DNA of 64,000 bases from Mortierella alpina (Eukaryota; Mortierellomycota; Mortierellomycetes; Mortierellales; Mortierellaceae): contig JANATF010000012.1 of NCBI GenBank assembly GCA_029449245.1, positions 1,178,001 through 1,242,000 of the forward strand. The letters are read 5' to 3'. Made by a program: the position numbers and the translations under genes. Positions within the stretch are counted from its first letter, which is position 1. The number at the start of each line of letters is the position of its first letter. Positions 34,214 to 49,997 of this stretch are shown one piece after another. A model generated the notes under the pieces. The model was not told where the DNA came from and did no database searches. It saw nothing but the letters and a program-made list of their open reading frames with translations.

Positions 34214-37200
34214 TCACAGCGAGGTGTACTCATCCCAGTCGACGTGGTAGTATTTACCCATATGGCTGCTGTTCCTGGGTGAGCTCTGTCGCTTGAATGT
34301 AGCAAACGAAACACTAGTACCAGTCGTCGTCGTCAACAAGCCCATCTCCTTGGATGCCGGATTCTCAGACTCGCCACTGTTAATGGTAGGGTTTGCCAGT
34401 ACGACCTCAGACGAAAGTGGAGACGAAAGAAGCGGACTGGTCGTTCCTGAAGTGCCTCGCCCCATATTGTAGATGGGTCCCGTCGCAATGGGCTCACTCG
34501 AGTTCGACGATCCTGAGAGAAGCGCATTGCCAAGGCTGCCCATATCAAGCCACCAACTGCTGACCTTCTTCAGCTTGCGACGTCTGACACCATGGGCCTT
34601 GCTCACATAATACCAGTACGCCTGGTCCTGCGTCCACTCGTGATGCTCAGGCAAATGATCCGAGTCGTTATAGGTCTGGAGCAAAACGAGTTCCATGGGC
34701 AGCGCATGCGGTGGTGGCACGAACGATGGCTGCGCAGATGTGCCCTTGGGTTTGGACGTCATGATCGATGGTGTCTCTGGCTCCATCTGCTTGAACTCTC
34801 CCTCGTTGGTCTCGAACGGGCTGACACGTCTTTCTCTCTCCATGGGTGGTTCGGACCAAGTGACCGATGGTTCGGCCCGACCGCCATTGGCGATACCCTT
34901 CTTCATATTCGCTTCCCCTGCCTTGTCCACATCGATACTGCTTGCAGAATCCATTGGTTGTATAGGAGTCGTTGTTGTCGGCAGCACACTGACAGTGGTG
35001 TGAGGTCGCTGCCCTCTCCCCCCTCGAGGATGCCAGTCGGTCCTGCTATCGCGCGAGAGCTGCTTCAATTGGTTCGCTCGCATAGGATCATCTTCCAGCA
35101 CATCCAGGCCGGTCACGGCGCGGGACATATTTGGCGTAGACACATGTCTCTGCAGATTGGGCCTCTTTTTGTGACCTACTGCCGCGCCTGCCGACTGTGG
35201 AGGCGGGCGGAATGGAGAGACGTCTGTTTGGGGTCTGGGCATGTCCGTGCTCAACCGTGTACGCGGCTGTGTCACCAATGGATCGCATTCCTGGTTTGGA
35301 CAAAAAAGCGGCGTTGCTGATGGTTGGAGCGGCGTGGGCGCAGAGGGGTTGGAGGAGGGTAGGATCTTGGACGTGCTGTGACTAGAGCTCCTGTTGTGAA
35401 TCTTTGTTACCTTGGCTGACATTGCGGGAGGTGAAGTGGAAAAGAGTGGACGCAACGGGGATGAGGGGGTCGAAGGTCTCGAGTTCACAGGGGTATCGTG
35501 TGGTGTTGAATTGGCGCTGAGAGAAAACATCTTGTTCTGGGTATTGGGAGTGCTAGCGTTGTTGCAGTTATACAGATTGGGACTCGTTCTTGGCTCTTGT
35601 GTGTCCTTCAACGCTAGTGGGGAGAGAGAGTTGGCTGATATCGGTCGCGTAGGCTGCTGTCGCTCACGCGGCTGTTGTTGAGGGGATGACAGAGGTAGCT
35701 GGGGGAGATCCTTCTTGCGGCCCTTGTTCTGGAGGACCAGTACCTCTTGGATGTTTTCCATCTCCTTCTTGCCCAGTTGTCCAGCCAAAAGAAGCTGCTC
35801 GCGACTGGATTTGCACGCAGGACAGGTACAAAGCTGATGGGCGGTTGTTGGGTAGTGGTAGTACGCTGATGGCGGCAAAAGGGCCTTCGACACGCGCTTG
35901 ATCACATACTGCTTGTGGGGAACAGACAAAGGTGCTTCGTTAGTGTGCAGCTACACGCACATGAACATAGAGAAAAAGCCTTTTTGCTGCAAGAGGAGCG
36001 ACGAGACGTACCTTCTTGCCATTTGCTCTTGCAAGGACTGTGATGGTCCAACTGTACCTGCCAATGCCCCAGATCCCTTTGCCGTGACGGAACCCTTCCT
36101 GATCAATCACGTATTTGTCAAGGAGCGACTGTGGCAGTTCGATCGAGAGCAGGATCGAGGGGAAGGGCGAGTTGGCGAAGGGGTCAACGGCTAACTGTTG
36201 CTGATGCTGCTGCTGCCGATGTCCGGATGACAGGGCCGAAGCGCTACTGCTGCTGCCGTGGTGCTGGTATAGATGTTGCTGGTTTTTGCTGTCGTTGGCT
36301 TGACTGTACATCAATGGTTTAAACAGGTTGGGTTTGGGAAACCTAAATCCAGAGCTGCCGGAAGAAGATCGGGCCGATGATGACGAGGCCATCGAAGTTC
36401 CTCGCGAAGACTTTTCTTGCTCGTTCTGACCTTGGCCTTGGCCCGGCTTGGACAATTCTTCCGCGGCTTTAGAACGTGAGAGCGGCCGGACCTTGTATTC
36501 GCTCTCTCCTGTGGGGAATCGCTGAAGGCTTAGTTGTCCCAAGGACTCGGTTGTCGCTCCAGCAAGGGAGGTTGTTCGCGTGGTGGCCGTGCGCCCGCTG
36601 CCACTGCCACTACCATTGCCACTGCCACTGCCGCTGCTGCCACTGCTGCCGCTTTTGGTGCTCTTGTCTGAGAGTGAAGACTGTGAATGAATGCTCTGCT
36701 GCGTGAGAGAGGTGACCATCCTTGTGCTTATGCTTGGGCTGATACAGTTCCTTTGAAGGTTATTGAGCGGCGGAGTTGGCGCGGGGGCCGTCGGTGCTGA
36801 CGGAGAACAATTCCTGCTACTGTCGAAAGTAGTCTCCGTCTGTCGGCCTTCCGTCGGGTCGTTATCGGGGGTCGACTGTAGGGCCGAAGACAAAGGCGAG
36901 GTCGGCAGCGGCTTTTCGAGACGGGCCGCTTTTGTGCCCGCTCCCAAGGCTGTTGTCTGTGCTGCTATCGACTCTGTACCTGCTGCAGCGTCCAAAGCTA
37001 TTTCATCGTGACTCTTGCCGCTGCTGTTGCCGCTGTCGCTGTGCTGGCTCCTGGGGGCGAAGGGACGAGCCGAGTACGAGTACGAGCGCTGGTGCTGCTG
37101 AACCTTTTCCCGTGGGGAGCGGGTTTCCACCGAGAATGAGGCCCTGGTTGGAGGTAGTGCGGAGCTGAATGTGCCAGCAGCAGGCGAGGCGGGGGTGGAG

Positions 37201-37241
37201 AATGTAGAGCCGTTGGAGGGTTTTGAGGAAACGTTCCCCAT
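34214..37241 (-). CDS. Unrecognised protein with myristoylation-type start and kinase-N-lobe-like segment
   Basis: Exons 37241-36012 and 35911-34214; 975 aa. I chose the ATG at 37241 because it gives MGNVSSKP, an N-myristoylation consensus (Gly2, Ser6); upstream in-frame codons are possible. Most of the chain is Ser/Pro/Gln-rich and disordered. Two islands look folded. The first spans the splice junction: ELPQSLLDKYVIDQEGF, GKGIWGIGRYSWTITVLAR, KKQYVIKRVSKALLPPSAYY, then CTCPACKSSREQLL. It resembles the glycine loop and VAIK lysine strand of a protein kinase followed by a CxCxxC cluster, but no HRD or DFG motif follows. The second is LPEHHEWTQDQAYWYYVSK and RRRKLKKVSSWWLDMG near the end. Likely a membrane-associated fungal signalling or scaffold protein; function unknown. 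Confidence 0.65.
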
Positions 37242-39041
37242 CTGTCTGTGATGGTTGGAAGGGGACACCACGGCACTTTGAGGCTGCCGGAGGGGCTGGA
37301 GAAGCGGGTGGGCGGGGTGCAGTGAGAGGCAGCGAGAAGCAGCAGAGAGGGAAATAAAAAAAGGGAGGTGGGGCAAGTGACCAGTCGGGCCTGTCGACTC
37401 TCGTCAAGATTGCAAATGGGGGGCGGGGGGGAAGTATGCGCACACAGAAGAGAGAGAGTGAGAGAGAGAGAGAGAGAGAGACTGAGTGAGAGAGACAGGA
37501 AATGAGAGAGAGGCAGAATGAGAGAGCAATGATGAGGATGGAGAGTGGAGAGAGTGAAGAGAAAAGGGATGGAGGGAGAGAGAGAGGCGAAGACAGAAGG
37601 ACAAAAGAGATTGGAGGGAATGCAATCGAACAGAGACAGAAGAAAACGAAAGGCGCGCGTGTGGCAAATAGAAATCACCACCACTGTGCACAAGACGCTT
37701 CTGTGGACTGCGTTGTCATGGACAGACAGTGCGACCGGGTTGACGTTTGCCACCGCACCCTTGTGCACGCTTGCTCCAAAGGACATGGACACACACACAC
37801 ACTCACACACACACACTCCGCACACACACCGCACAACCGCACCAGGAGCATCTGTGCACACAGGACATGGCAGCCATAGGCACACAGCATTCGACCTACC
37901 GAGATGTGTATATGTATCCAGTACGGTACATCGGCGTACTTTCCTTCTTTCAATGTCTCGTCGTCATTACTCTTGTGTAGGACTTGTATGACTTGTATGA
38001 GCACAAACATACATACGCAACTGTCCAAGACAGGACAGCTTCGCATTTCGTGTCGATGGCTCAGTTCCTGCCCCGACGACGTCTGTACAGGACATGGACA
38101 GGACATGGGCAGGACAACGTCGTTTCTCCATCGTGACAATCATTTTTCCAAGTGGACAGACAGCCCATCCTCCCTTCCTCTTGATCTTTGCCTTGGATAA
38201 ATCAAAAAAAATGAGGGTGCATGCATGCATGCATATGCACCCATTATTACCTCTCGCCAATCTCACATATTTATATATATATACTACCACCCACTCTCTC
38301 ACTAACTCACTCACTCACTCACTCATTCACTTTGCTAGTCTGCTACTCCTTCTTGCTACTACTCTAGCTGCAAAAGTTGCTGATTGGATCCCGCCCAAAT
38401 GGGGCGTACTGCAAAGAAACCGTTTGGAAAAAACTTTAGATAGCGAATTTTCTCTGGACCATTGGCTCCACCCTACGAGCATCCCTTCCTTTATCAACCT
38501 CTCTTGCTCGTGCGCTCTCACTCTCACTCTCACTCTCGCCTTCTTGGTCCGAACTTGCGGGAAAGTATAGGTCCGGGAATGAAAATCAAATGGTTCTCGC
38601 TATGGAGAGAGATCAAAACAGGGATCACAGCAGGCTTTTTTTTTTCCTCCTGATCCCTTTTGGCCCTGTCCAAAGCAACACGGCCCTTCTCTGCCTCCTC
38701 CACAAAAACGCGAACGCAACAGTAGCTACGCAAATAACGCAACACCCCGTTTTTCTTCTTTGGGTTCGACTTTTGCAGTAGTTTGTACCACCACTAGGGC
38801 CAAAGTACGCTGTGTAGAGTACAGTAGTCTGTCCACTCACTGGAGGGGAAAAAATATGATGCGATCGAGCCATTTCTTTGGAACGCGCGCGCTCTGTGTT
38901 TTAGTTCGATCTTTGGGGAATCTCTTTTTTGGGTGCCAAGAAAGGGCGCTGGATTGTAAATGAAAACTCAGTACTGAGCACGAACCGCAAGCAAAACGAC
39001 TCATCCAATTACAAATATATGTATTTTTACACACTATTTCA
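37242..39041. other. Long intergenic region rich in simple repeats
   Basis: 1.8 kb. AG tract at 37446-37560, CA tract at 37790-37830, GACTTGTAT tandem at 37981-37999, ACAGGACATGG tandem at 38086-38110, ATGCATGCATGCAT at 38219-38233, ATATATATAT near 38270-38282 and a CTCA tract at 38296-38332. Open frames here follow the repeats and have no family features. Confidence 0.6.
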
Positions 39042-42221
<3,180 letters not shown>

Positions 42222-43247
42222 TCACGTATTCAGAGGTGAAGGAAAGGCGAGGGTGGGCAAGGGAGCAGGGGAGCAGGGGAGCGAGGATGTAGATATCAAC
42301 AAAGGCGAGGGTGGAGCAGTGCGGATGAGCTGGTGGGAGAAGGCAGTGTCATGAAATGGAAGCCGAGCTTAAGTGCAGGTCGACGAACGAGGCCGAAAGG
42401 GTATACAGGAGTGCAAAAAAAAAAAAAAGTGTGGAGCAATGCGGAGAATGGAAGAAGGCGGAAAGAGGAAGGAGGAAGGAGGAGAAGGGCTAGAGCATGA
42501 AGAGCATCGCAGACAGCGTAAATGGGACAATGAGGAATTTGGACAGCAAAAGGATCGGGGGAGAGGACAGCAGGATGCAGTTGTAGAGGGGTGGAAGGGC
42601 AAGAGAGGCAAGAGAAAGACGAGAGAGAGAGAGAGACGAGAGAGACGAGAGAGAAGAGAGAGAGGAGAGAGAGACAAGTGGGGACAGACAGCCTCTCTGT
42701 CTTATTTGGCTCGTAGCCAGAAGAAGAATGCATCTCACTGCATTCCAATGCTGGCACATCACGCGCCTGCCTGATCCGACAGCGAGCAGCACTTGACTCG
42801 ACTCGTTGACGCTGCAGCGTGCGGGCATATCGCGTGGACATGACGACCTAGTTTGTAGACCGAGCTCGTAGACCTAGTAAGGCGACTCCTGGCAGACTAT
42901 GCTCAACGATGACGGGGTCCAAGCAGCAAGCTGCATAGTTTGGGTTGCATGTCCTGCAGAGGGCGCAGCGAGTGCGCGTATGCGCGCATATGTGCGATGG
43001 AGCAAGTCATTGCCATTTCGCCATTCTTTTTTTTTTATTGTCCTTGCCTTGTCCTTCCTAGTCCTTGTCCTTGTCCTTCTCCTTCTCCTCCGCAATCCAA
43101 TTCATTCAGTGCTGTGCTCTGTCCCACTCATCATCGCCCTTCATTCAGCCTGTACTTCACACCCCCGCTCCTACCCACCCACCCACCTGCACACCTACAC
43201 ACCTACACACGCAGACTCACATTCCACCCAGCACAAGACTGTGCAGC
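42222..43247. other. Divergent promoter region, GA-rich
   Basis: 1.03 kb between PTEN and the EI24-like gene. 42410-42680 is a long purine tract on the plus strand ending in GAGA repeats. 43020-43095 is C/T-rich, and 43175-43215 is C/A-rich just before the EI24-like start. No gene seen. Confidence 0.55.
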
Positions 43248-44590
43248 ATGCCGAGAACGCCGCGCACGCTCTATCCCTTCAAGGGCATCGTCTACTTGAT
43301 CTCAACGCCCAGTCTGTGGCCTCGAGTCATCTTGCCATTCATTGTGCTGCTCATCATCACCATCGTGCTCCTAGTCTTGGCATTCATGTACCTGATGCCC
43401 AGCCAGGTCGATTTTTTCACCCGTCACTCGTGGCCCTCCTGGCTCGCCTACACAGTTTCCGTGTTGTTGACCTTGCTCGAAGCAGCGCTCGGCTCGCTGA
43501 TCTCGTACCTAGCCCTGATGCCCCTCTGGGAGGACGGTAAACCCTTGGTCTGCCTTTACACACGACGAAATGACTCCTCGAATCGTCCTGCTTACGTTAA
43601 CACATCTTTCTTCTGTACTGTAGCCCTCTTTGATGCTGTTCTCAGGACTAGGAAGCTTGGCTATATCATCGAGGCAGCCCATGGCGATTACCGCACTTGT
43701 CTGAATGGGTTAATGGGAGGCATCTATATCATCCTCTTTCAGTCCGTCGTTCTCTTGTTCTTCCAGGTATGCGAATCGGTTGCCGTTCACACGAGCTAAT
43801 TTTATATCTACTGCTGTTTGCTTTAGGCGGAGAAAGCGATCTGACCATAACATAATCTTCCTCTCGGTCTAGATTGTTTCCTTGATCGTGCTGCTACCAC
43901 TCCATGTTGTCCCCGTTGTTGGCACGATCGTCTACTGCTACCTCAATGGCTGGGTTATGACCTTCTCGAAGCGCATCCACTATGACGTGGAGCTGCGTAA
44001 AATGAGGTATGGCCTTTCACATCATTGCTTGAACGAGCGCACTTCGGCTCATTGGTTCTCTTGACTGTTCCTGACACCGCCATTCAATCGGCCTCTTTGT
44101 ACATATTGATGTAGTGTCAATCAATCGAGGAAATACGCATGGAGGCATCGGTCCGAATTTTGCGAGTTTGGTGCTGTGGCCGTGTTCCTGGAGATGACGC
44201 CCGTGTTCAACATCCTCTTCTTTTGGACAAACGTTGTCGGTAAGAGTGATGGCATCTGGATTAGCCACGTTATTACTTGCCATAGGGATTCTTATTGAAT
44301 CGTTTCCTTTTTTTTTCTCTTACTCTGCAGGTGCGGCCCTTTGGGTAGCGGACGAGATCGAAGAGGCCAGACGTCAGGATCGTGTCGCCAGCAGTTCAGC
44401 GCAAAATCAGAGCGGCTCTCACTATGTCACCTTCCACCCTTACGATTCTCCTCAGGCCAGCCTGCCTTCAGAGCCCTTGCTCGGAGCTCGTGCCTATGAC
44501 AACTACAGCGTCGCATCCGACCAGCCACCTCCATACCAGGGCCCAAGTCAGGGTCAACAGCAGTACCAGCCTGCCCCGGTCCGAAAGTGA
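43248..44590 (+). CDS. EI24/RRT8-type multi-pass membrane protein
   Basis: Exons 43248-43536, 43624-43766, 43873-44006, 44115-44239, 44331-44590; 316 aa. The pattern of four to six hydrophobic segments (PFIVLLIITIVLLVLAFMYL, a second near WLAYTVSVLLTLLEAALGSL, IVSLIVLLPLHVVPVVGTIV, VFNILFFWTNVVGAALWVADE) and the motif YLNGWVMTFSKRIHYDVELRKM place it with the EI24 (CysZ-like) superfamily, whose fungal members include RRT8/LDS1/LDS2 lipid-droplet and spore-wall proteins. An early PFKGIVYLISTPSLWPRV matches the amphipathic start of that group. The C-terminal 80 residues are Pro/Gln/Ser-rich and presumably cytosolic. Biochemical activity is unknown. Confidence 0.72.
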
Positions 44591-44951
44591 GAGGCTGTTG
44601 ACTCTCACTTGGACACTCATTTGAATTCTCAGGGGATGAATGCAGGTCGTGGGTTAGAGATCAAATAAACGGCAGCGTTTCTTTTGAACCTAAAGGTCTA
44701 TAGAGTCCAGAGTCCAAAAGTAAAAAGACAGTCCAGTCGGTTTTTTTTCTCCGCTCTCTTTCAGTGGGGCATTCAGCGAGTCCAACCAACCCTTCTCAGC
44801 TCACGCTACCGCCTCACTGCGTTTTTATTATTCACATCACTCATCTTTTTTTTGTTTTCTTTCTTCTTTCTCCCTCTCTCCTCGCCCATCTCCTCTCCCC
44901 TTCCTTTCATCAAACCCCCATCCTCTCCTGCCTTCTGTCCCAACAACACCC
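44591..44951. other. Intergenic, promoter of ceramide synthase
   Basis: 361 bp. The last 100 bases before the start codon are strongly pyrimidine-rich (CT tracts), as for other leaders in this window. Confidence 0.5.
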
Positions 44952-47347
44952 ATGGCCAAGACCACGAGCGCAAGGACAGACAAGAGCCCCAAGGGCTCAA
45001 AGCGACCTGTCAAGAAGGCCACCGCCCCGGTCTTTGGAGGGATCGTCAAGTCTTGCGGTCTTGGAAAGTTCTTCCGGGACGACAAAGGTACCTTGGACAT
45101 CAGAACGTAGACACGCCTGATCCCCTCATCTTTACTCTACGTTTCCATCGGAGGCCTGTTCTTTGCCTTTGCTTTTTATACATGCCATCGTTTGGGTGTT
45201 TCATCCTTTTTGTACTACTGCCTGCGGTCCCTCCCATCTTTTTCATTCTACGGCAAGCAGTTATCATCCGAGAAAGGCTGATGAAACGCTGATGAATCAA
45301 TGACGCAGCAAGACAGCTGAGAAGGACAAAAAAACAATAAGAGGAGAAATGAGTAACAAAAGATTGCCAGATGGGTACATGCTTTTGCTGGAGGAAGGTT
45401 GTTGATGGGTTCACTCAGAGGTTTCAGGGACCTTAAAAGATGAGCATATTTGTAGGTTGTAGCTCTTCAACATTTTTCACCAAGGCCCAGTGGTTTCCGG
45501 ATAACACCAGTGCCTAGTATGTTTACCTCGGGCAGGTGCTTCTGCTCTTTCGTTTTTGTATCTCCCACCTCTCCGTATCTCGGAACGAGATACCCCCGCT
45601 CTGTCTGTGCAAGGAGATTGTCGTATAGTATCAACCGGAACAGGCAGAGGACAGCAAAAGGAGTCGGGGGCAGCATTGGGCTATTCCTTCACTCTTGCTG
45701 TACTTCCCCATTGGCCAGTGGGTACTTACTCTCTTGCCTGTTGCCTGTCGTGGCACGGCGATGGAGGGACGAACGAGCGGGCGCACCAATGCGTGTAACA
45801 TTTTTTTGTTTATTGTGCAGCTTTTTTGCTTTGCGGAGCGCTTGAAGTCCGGGTTGCATGTCTTCATAATCACCCCACTGCCTCTTGTGCATTTTTTGTC
45901 AGGAAAGAAAGCAAGAAAAAAAGGGAGCGAAGTCTCATTTTCCGATCTACCACACCTTACTAACCCCTGACTTTCCATGATGTCCTGATTGTCCTGATTG
46001 TCCTGATTGTCCTGTGTAGATCTCTCGCTCAAGCTGTGTGGAGCTATTCTCTTGGGATCGCTGCTCGGTAACTCGTACTGCAGGAGCATGACAACACTGT
46101 CATACCCAGTCCAAGATGAGCTCACGCGTGAGGGCGAGAACTGGTGGCAGGCACGCTTCGTTCAGGGACCTGCAGACTTGGCCTTTGTGAGCTTCTGGAT
46201 CATTGCATTCACCTATCTCCGTGCCACGATCATGAAGTCGTTCTTCAACCCTCTCGGCAAGCGGCTGGGTGTCCGAGGCTCCTCCAAGCTGGAGCGGTTC
46301 GAGGAGCAAGGCTACATCATTGTCTACTACGTTATTTCGTGGAGCGCCGGCATGGTACTGCGGTGATTTTTTGGGTTGTGTGATTTTTTGGCCATGAGTT
46401 GATTTCATATCATGATAGCTGACCCAATTTTTTCACATGGCTCCATGTAGATTTTGATGTACAACTCTCCACACTGGATGAACACTGACCATTACTGGAT
46501 TGGATACCCTCATTACAAGCTGACTGGTGCCTTCAAGGCCTACTACCTGGTCCAGTTTGGCTTCTGGCTGCAGCAGATCTACGTCGTCAACACGGACATG
46601 AAGCGCAAGGATTACTTGGCCATGTTGATCCACCACTTTATCACCTGTGCCCTCATTGGAGGATCGTATGTCTTCCACTTGACACGCATCGGCAATGCCA
46701 TCTTGGTTGTCATGGACGTTTCTGATGTGTTCCTTGCAGTAAGTCGAAAGCTTTTGATGCATTTGCCTATTCGGACGATAGAGAGGGGGGAGCAGAGGAG
46801 AGGGGGAGGACGCGCACACGGCTTCGATCATTTCAGCGGCATTACAATCATCCGTTTGTAACACAGCCCTACAATACTAATTATATGCTTCTGTCTTTTC
46901 TTTCTTTCTTAGGTTCCCAAGATGCTCAAATACCAGGGTTATAGCACCATCTGCGACTACCTCTTTGGACTGTTTGTGGTCTCGTGGGCCATTACCCGCC
47001 ATTATCTCTTCCCCATTATTATCATGTCGCTCTACAACGGACCACAAAAGTTCATTGACATGAAGTGGGAGCCAGAGACCGAAAACTATATGAGTTTGAA
47101 CATCCAGCGCGGATTCTTGGCCTTGTTGTACGGATTGGAGGCTGTTCTGTGCTTCTGGTTCTTGATGATCTTCAAGGTTATCTACAAGATGTTCAACGGT
47201 GCTGCAGCGGACGACAACCGTAGCCATGACGAGGAATCGGGCGAGGACGAGAAGGAGGAGGTGGAGCTTGTTGAAAAGTTGGTGGTGCAGGGAAACAAGG
47301 GTGTTCCTGTGGAGGCCGGCACCGTTAAGCGCGGAAAGCAGGCATAG
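44952..47347 (+). CDS. Ceramide synthase (LAG1/LAC1 family, TLC domain)
   Basis: Exons 44952-45087, 46020-46354, 46451-46738, 46913-47347; 397 aa. N-acylates sphingoid bases with acyl-CoA in the ER membrane. The basic cytosolic N-terminus (KSPKGSKRPVKK) is in exon 1. The first TM (LKLCGAILLGSLL) follows in phase after an unusually long 932-nt intron. The TLC domain shows VSFWIIAFTYLRATIMK, KLERFEEQGYIIVYY, the catalytic double His in MLIHHFITCALIGGS, and the Lag1 motif with VVMDVSDVFLAVPKM and WAITRHYLFP. The acidic tail (SGEDEKEEVELVEK) is where CK2 regulates yeast Lag1/Lac1. No Hox-like domain. Joining exon 1 to the rest rests on phase, the basic N-terminus and the absence of another start. 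Confidence 0.9.
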
Positions 47348-47652
47348 AAAACCAAGAAAGAAGCCAAGAAGAAAAAAAAAAAAAAAAAAAAAGAGACTTC
47401 TCTTCATCCCTTCTTTTTTTTTTCCCCCCTTCCTCCACCCTAACTAGTCGATTTCCCACATGTTCTTCGTTCGTTGTTCAGCACGCTCTTGTTCTTTTTC
47501 TTTTGCTCTTTTTTTTTTGCTTCTTGCTTGTCTTCTTCTCTTCATGGCACATTGTCCATGCTTTGCTTTCACCCCTAATACATATACATATTCCTATACC
47601 GAACAAAAAAAAAAGACTATGCCCAAATGCTTTTTTTTGTATGCTAAAGTGT
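47348..47652. other. Intergenic between convergent genes
   Basis: 305 bp of shared 3' flank. It begins with an A-run of about 21 (47370-47391) followed by T/C tracts. No gene seen. Confidence 0.5.
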
Positions 47653-49805
47653 CTACATGTGGTCGTCGTCGTCCTCATCCTCCGATTCAATCAAAAACTC
47701 TTGAATCTGCTCGCGCAGACTCTCTCTCGGATCAAGGGCCACTGTGCCTGCGTTGTCCTTTCCAGCCAACTGCATCTCTTGATAGTCCTCCAAGGAGTCG
47801 AGTCCCAATCGATGCAGAAGTGTTTCTGCAACATAAGGCGGCAGATCAAAGGACGAAATACCTTCGTCCATATTGTTGATTTTGCTGTTGTCGTTACTGC
47901 TGCTGCTACCCATCGACTTGAGGTCAAGATCGCGTAGATTGGTGAGACAGCCATAACACAAAAGTGACGAGAAAGGCAATTCATCGGTGCTATTGTGTCC
48001 TTGCGGTACGGGGGAACGGGCTTGAGGTTGTGAGCATGATGAAGGACCATTGCTGGTACTCTGGCTGCCACTACTACAGCACACAGACGCGCCATTGGGG
48101 GAACAGCATCCAGTATCCACCTCTGCCGCTTTAAGAGATGCCTCCGCAGAGTGGTCGGTTGGAGCTGTTGTCACAGTAATGCGGTTTTTCCATTCCTGAA
48201 CATCCTTTTGCACAGGGCTATTGGTCACCGATGAGATATATATGCATATAAAAAAAGGGGGTCAATACATGCTCGGAGCAAAATCGATCTTCAAATCCAA
48301 TAAGCATCCCAATCTCTCTTTACCCGTGGCACAGAGGACACCTGTCCTGATAGGTCGCACCTGGGGCAGTGAGCTTCGCCGCAGTCCTACAGACAGTCGC
48401 GACAGTCGAAGGGAACTCCTTGTCCAGTCCGGTAATAAATTCTCGTGTCAGTCGATCAATGCTCTTGATCTCGGCCTTGGTCCTCATGGTCCAGTCCAGC
48501 TGTGCCTCATGCTTCTCAATCAGCTCTAGCTGGCGAAGGGTGCAAAACGTGTCCAGCTCCTTCACAAGGCAGTCCTTCAAGGGTCGGATGACCTTGCAGT
48601 CCTCGATCCAGTCTGAAAGTAGTGAGGTTTCATGTGGTAATGAATATCCGCGTCCGATAGCTGTCAGTCCAATGATTTGGATAGCTACTCTGGTGGCTGA
48701 ATCTCCCAGGGCAAGGATGGTGCATTGCGCGCGCTTAGCCATCTGGACTAATAAGCTAGATCGGAGGTGCTGCAGGATGGTTTCCTTGGCGGTCAATGTC
48801 ATGCATGCTCCCAGGAGCGCATTAAGTTTGTCGATCCTCTCCTGGCGAGATAGAGTGGATCGCTCTGACGGCGTTGTTGATAGTGGAAGGATTTTGGATA
48901 GCAATTCGGGTGCCTGACCAGAGGTTGTGAGCTGATCCTTGGGTAGGGAGGTGATCAGAGTGGCGACAGCGTCAAAGCACCGAGAGTCGGTCCATTCTGG
49001 ATTATAAATGTCCTCGATGTGAACGCCATGAAACTCATATCCGTATCCAGCAGCGATCGATCGTGCCTGCTCCATGGTCGACTGTGTCAAAGAGTTCTGA
49101 TCCTGATCCTGTCCCTGTCCCGGCTCCATAAGACAAGATTCGTCAATGTGGCAGACATGAATGTTGTTGTAGATCTTTGGTTGCTGCTTATTTGTGGCGA
49201 CCTCTGGGGGAAGTGAATGGAATACGTCAAAAAGGTGGATCAACGATCTACGTTAATAAAAAGAGTCGTAAGGAGGAGGTCAGTGAGTGTTGTAGTGCCA
49301 CTCGGCTAGTGCTGCCGCAGTCCCTGAACACTACTACAGAATCAAAACACTCTTTGGCAGAGTAAAAAGAACATACCGAGAAGATGGTCCTCCAGAGAAA
49401 GCGAGCATGACATTCTCTGGGTTGGTCACCCTGTAAGGCCGAGCGTTGCGGAGTGCCGTCCTGAACTTGGAATCCAAAGCGATCAAAAAACATGGGCTAG
49501 GAATCATAAAAAAAGCGGTGCATGAGCTTGACTGTGGGGACAATTCTTGAAATCCTGGCAATCCTGGCTCTTGAACAATGCGCAAAAAGAGGATACTTAC
49601 TCGCAGTATTCGGCATATCGGACAATGATGGTCGACTTTTCAGATTTGCACTTGCAGCAAAAGCCAACATGAACAGCTCTGCTCTTGGCTATCGATATAC
49701 ACAGGAGAATGAAATCCTAACGGTTAATGGAGTTCCTCAGTGGCCCATTCATTTTACGTAAAGAGCAGACTTCTGGAAGTTACCTCTTTTCTCTGCCACC
49801 GTCAT
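47653..49805 (-). CDS. Cytoplasmic tRNA 2-thiolation protein 2 (CTU2/NCS2)
   Basis: Five exons: 49805-49784 (22 nt), 49688-49601, 49496-49377, 49247-48324, 48217-47653; 572 aa. Works with Ncs6/CTU1 and Urm1 to thiolate U34 of Lys, Glu and Gln tRNAs in the cytosol. The zinc-binding CCKCKSEKS motif, RYAEYCDPCFLIALDSKFR, and the pseudo-PP-loop VMLAFSGGPSSR are diagnostic; CTU2 keeps SGGPSS rather than the catalytic SGGxDS of CTU1. Later parts are GYGYEFHGVHIEDIY, LALGDSATRVA, and a C-terminal CPLCHG plus LCYGC pair of CxxC clusters. Directly downstream on the same strand from BRE (193 nt gap). Confidence 0.92.
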
Positions 49806-49997
49806 GGTGGGTTCCTCTACTGAGCATGACATTGCGGCGCTGGAAGATAGAGACGGAGAAGATGGTCGGAAAGTCGAGGAGATGAATGCCACCTTGCGAT
49901 CCAAAAAAAAAGAAAAAAAAAAATGCCGCTCGCTGAAAGCACTTCTTGTGACTTGGTCCCCCCGAGGACCAATTTATTTCACTGCACAGGATCCAAA

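Noticed and set aside
44952-45110. Stand-alone 52-aa basic small protein
   Set aside because: A donor at 45088 joins it in phase to the TLC-domain exons, giving the expected basic N-terminus and first TM of ceramide synthase.
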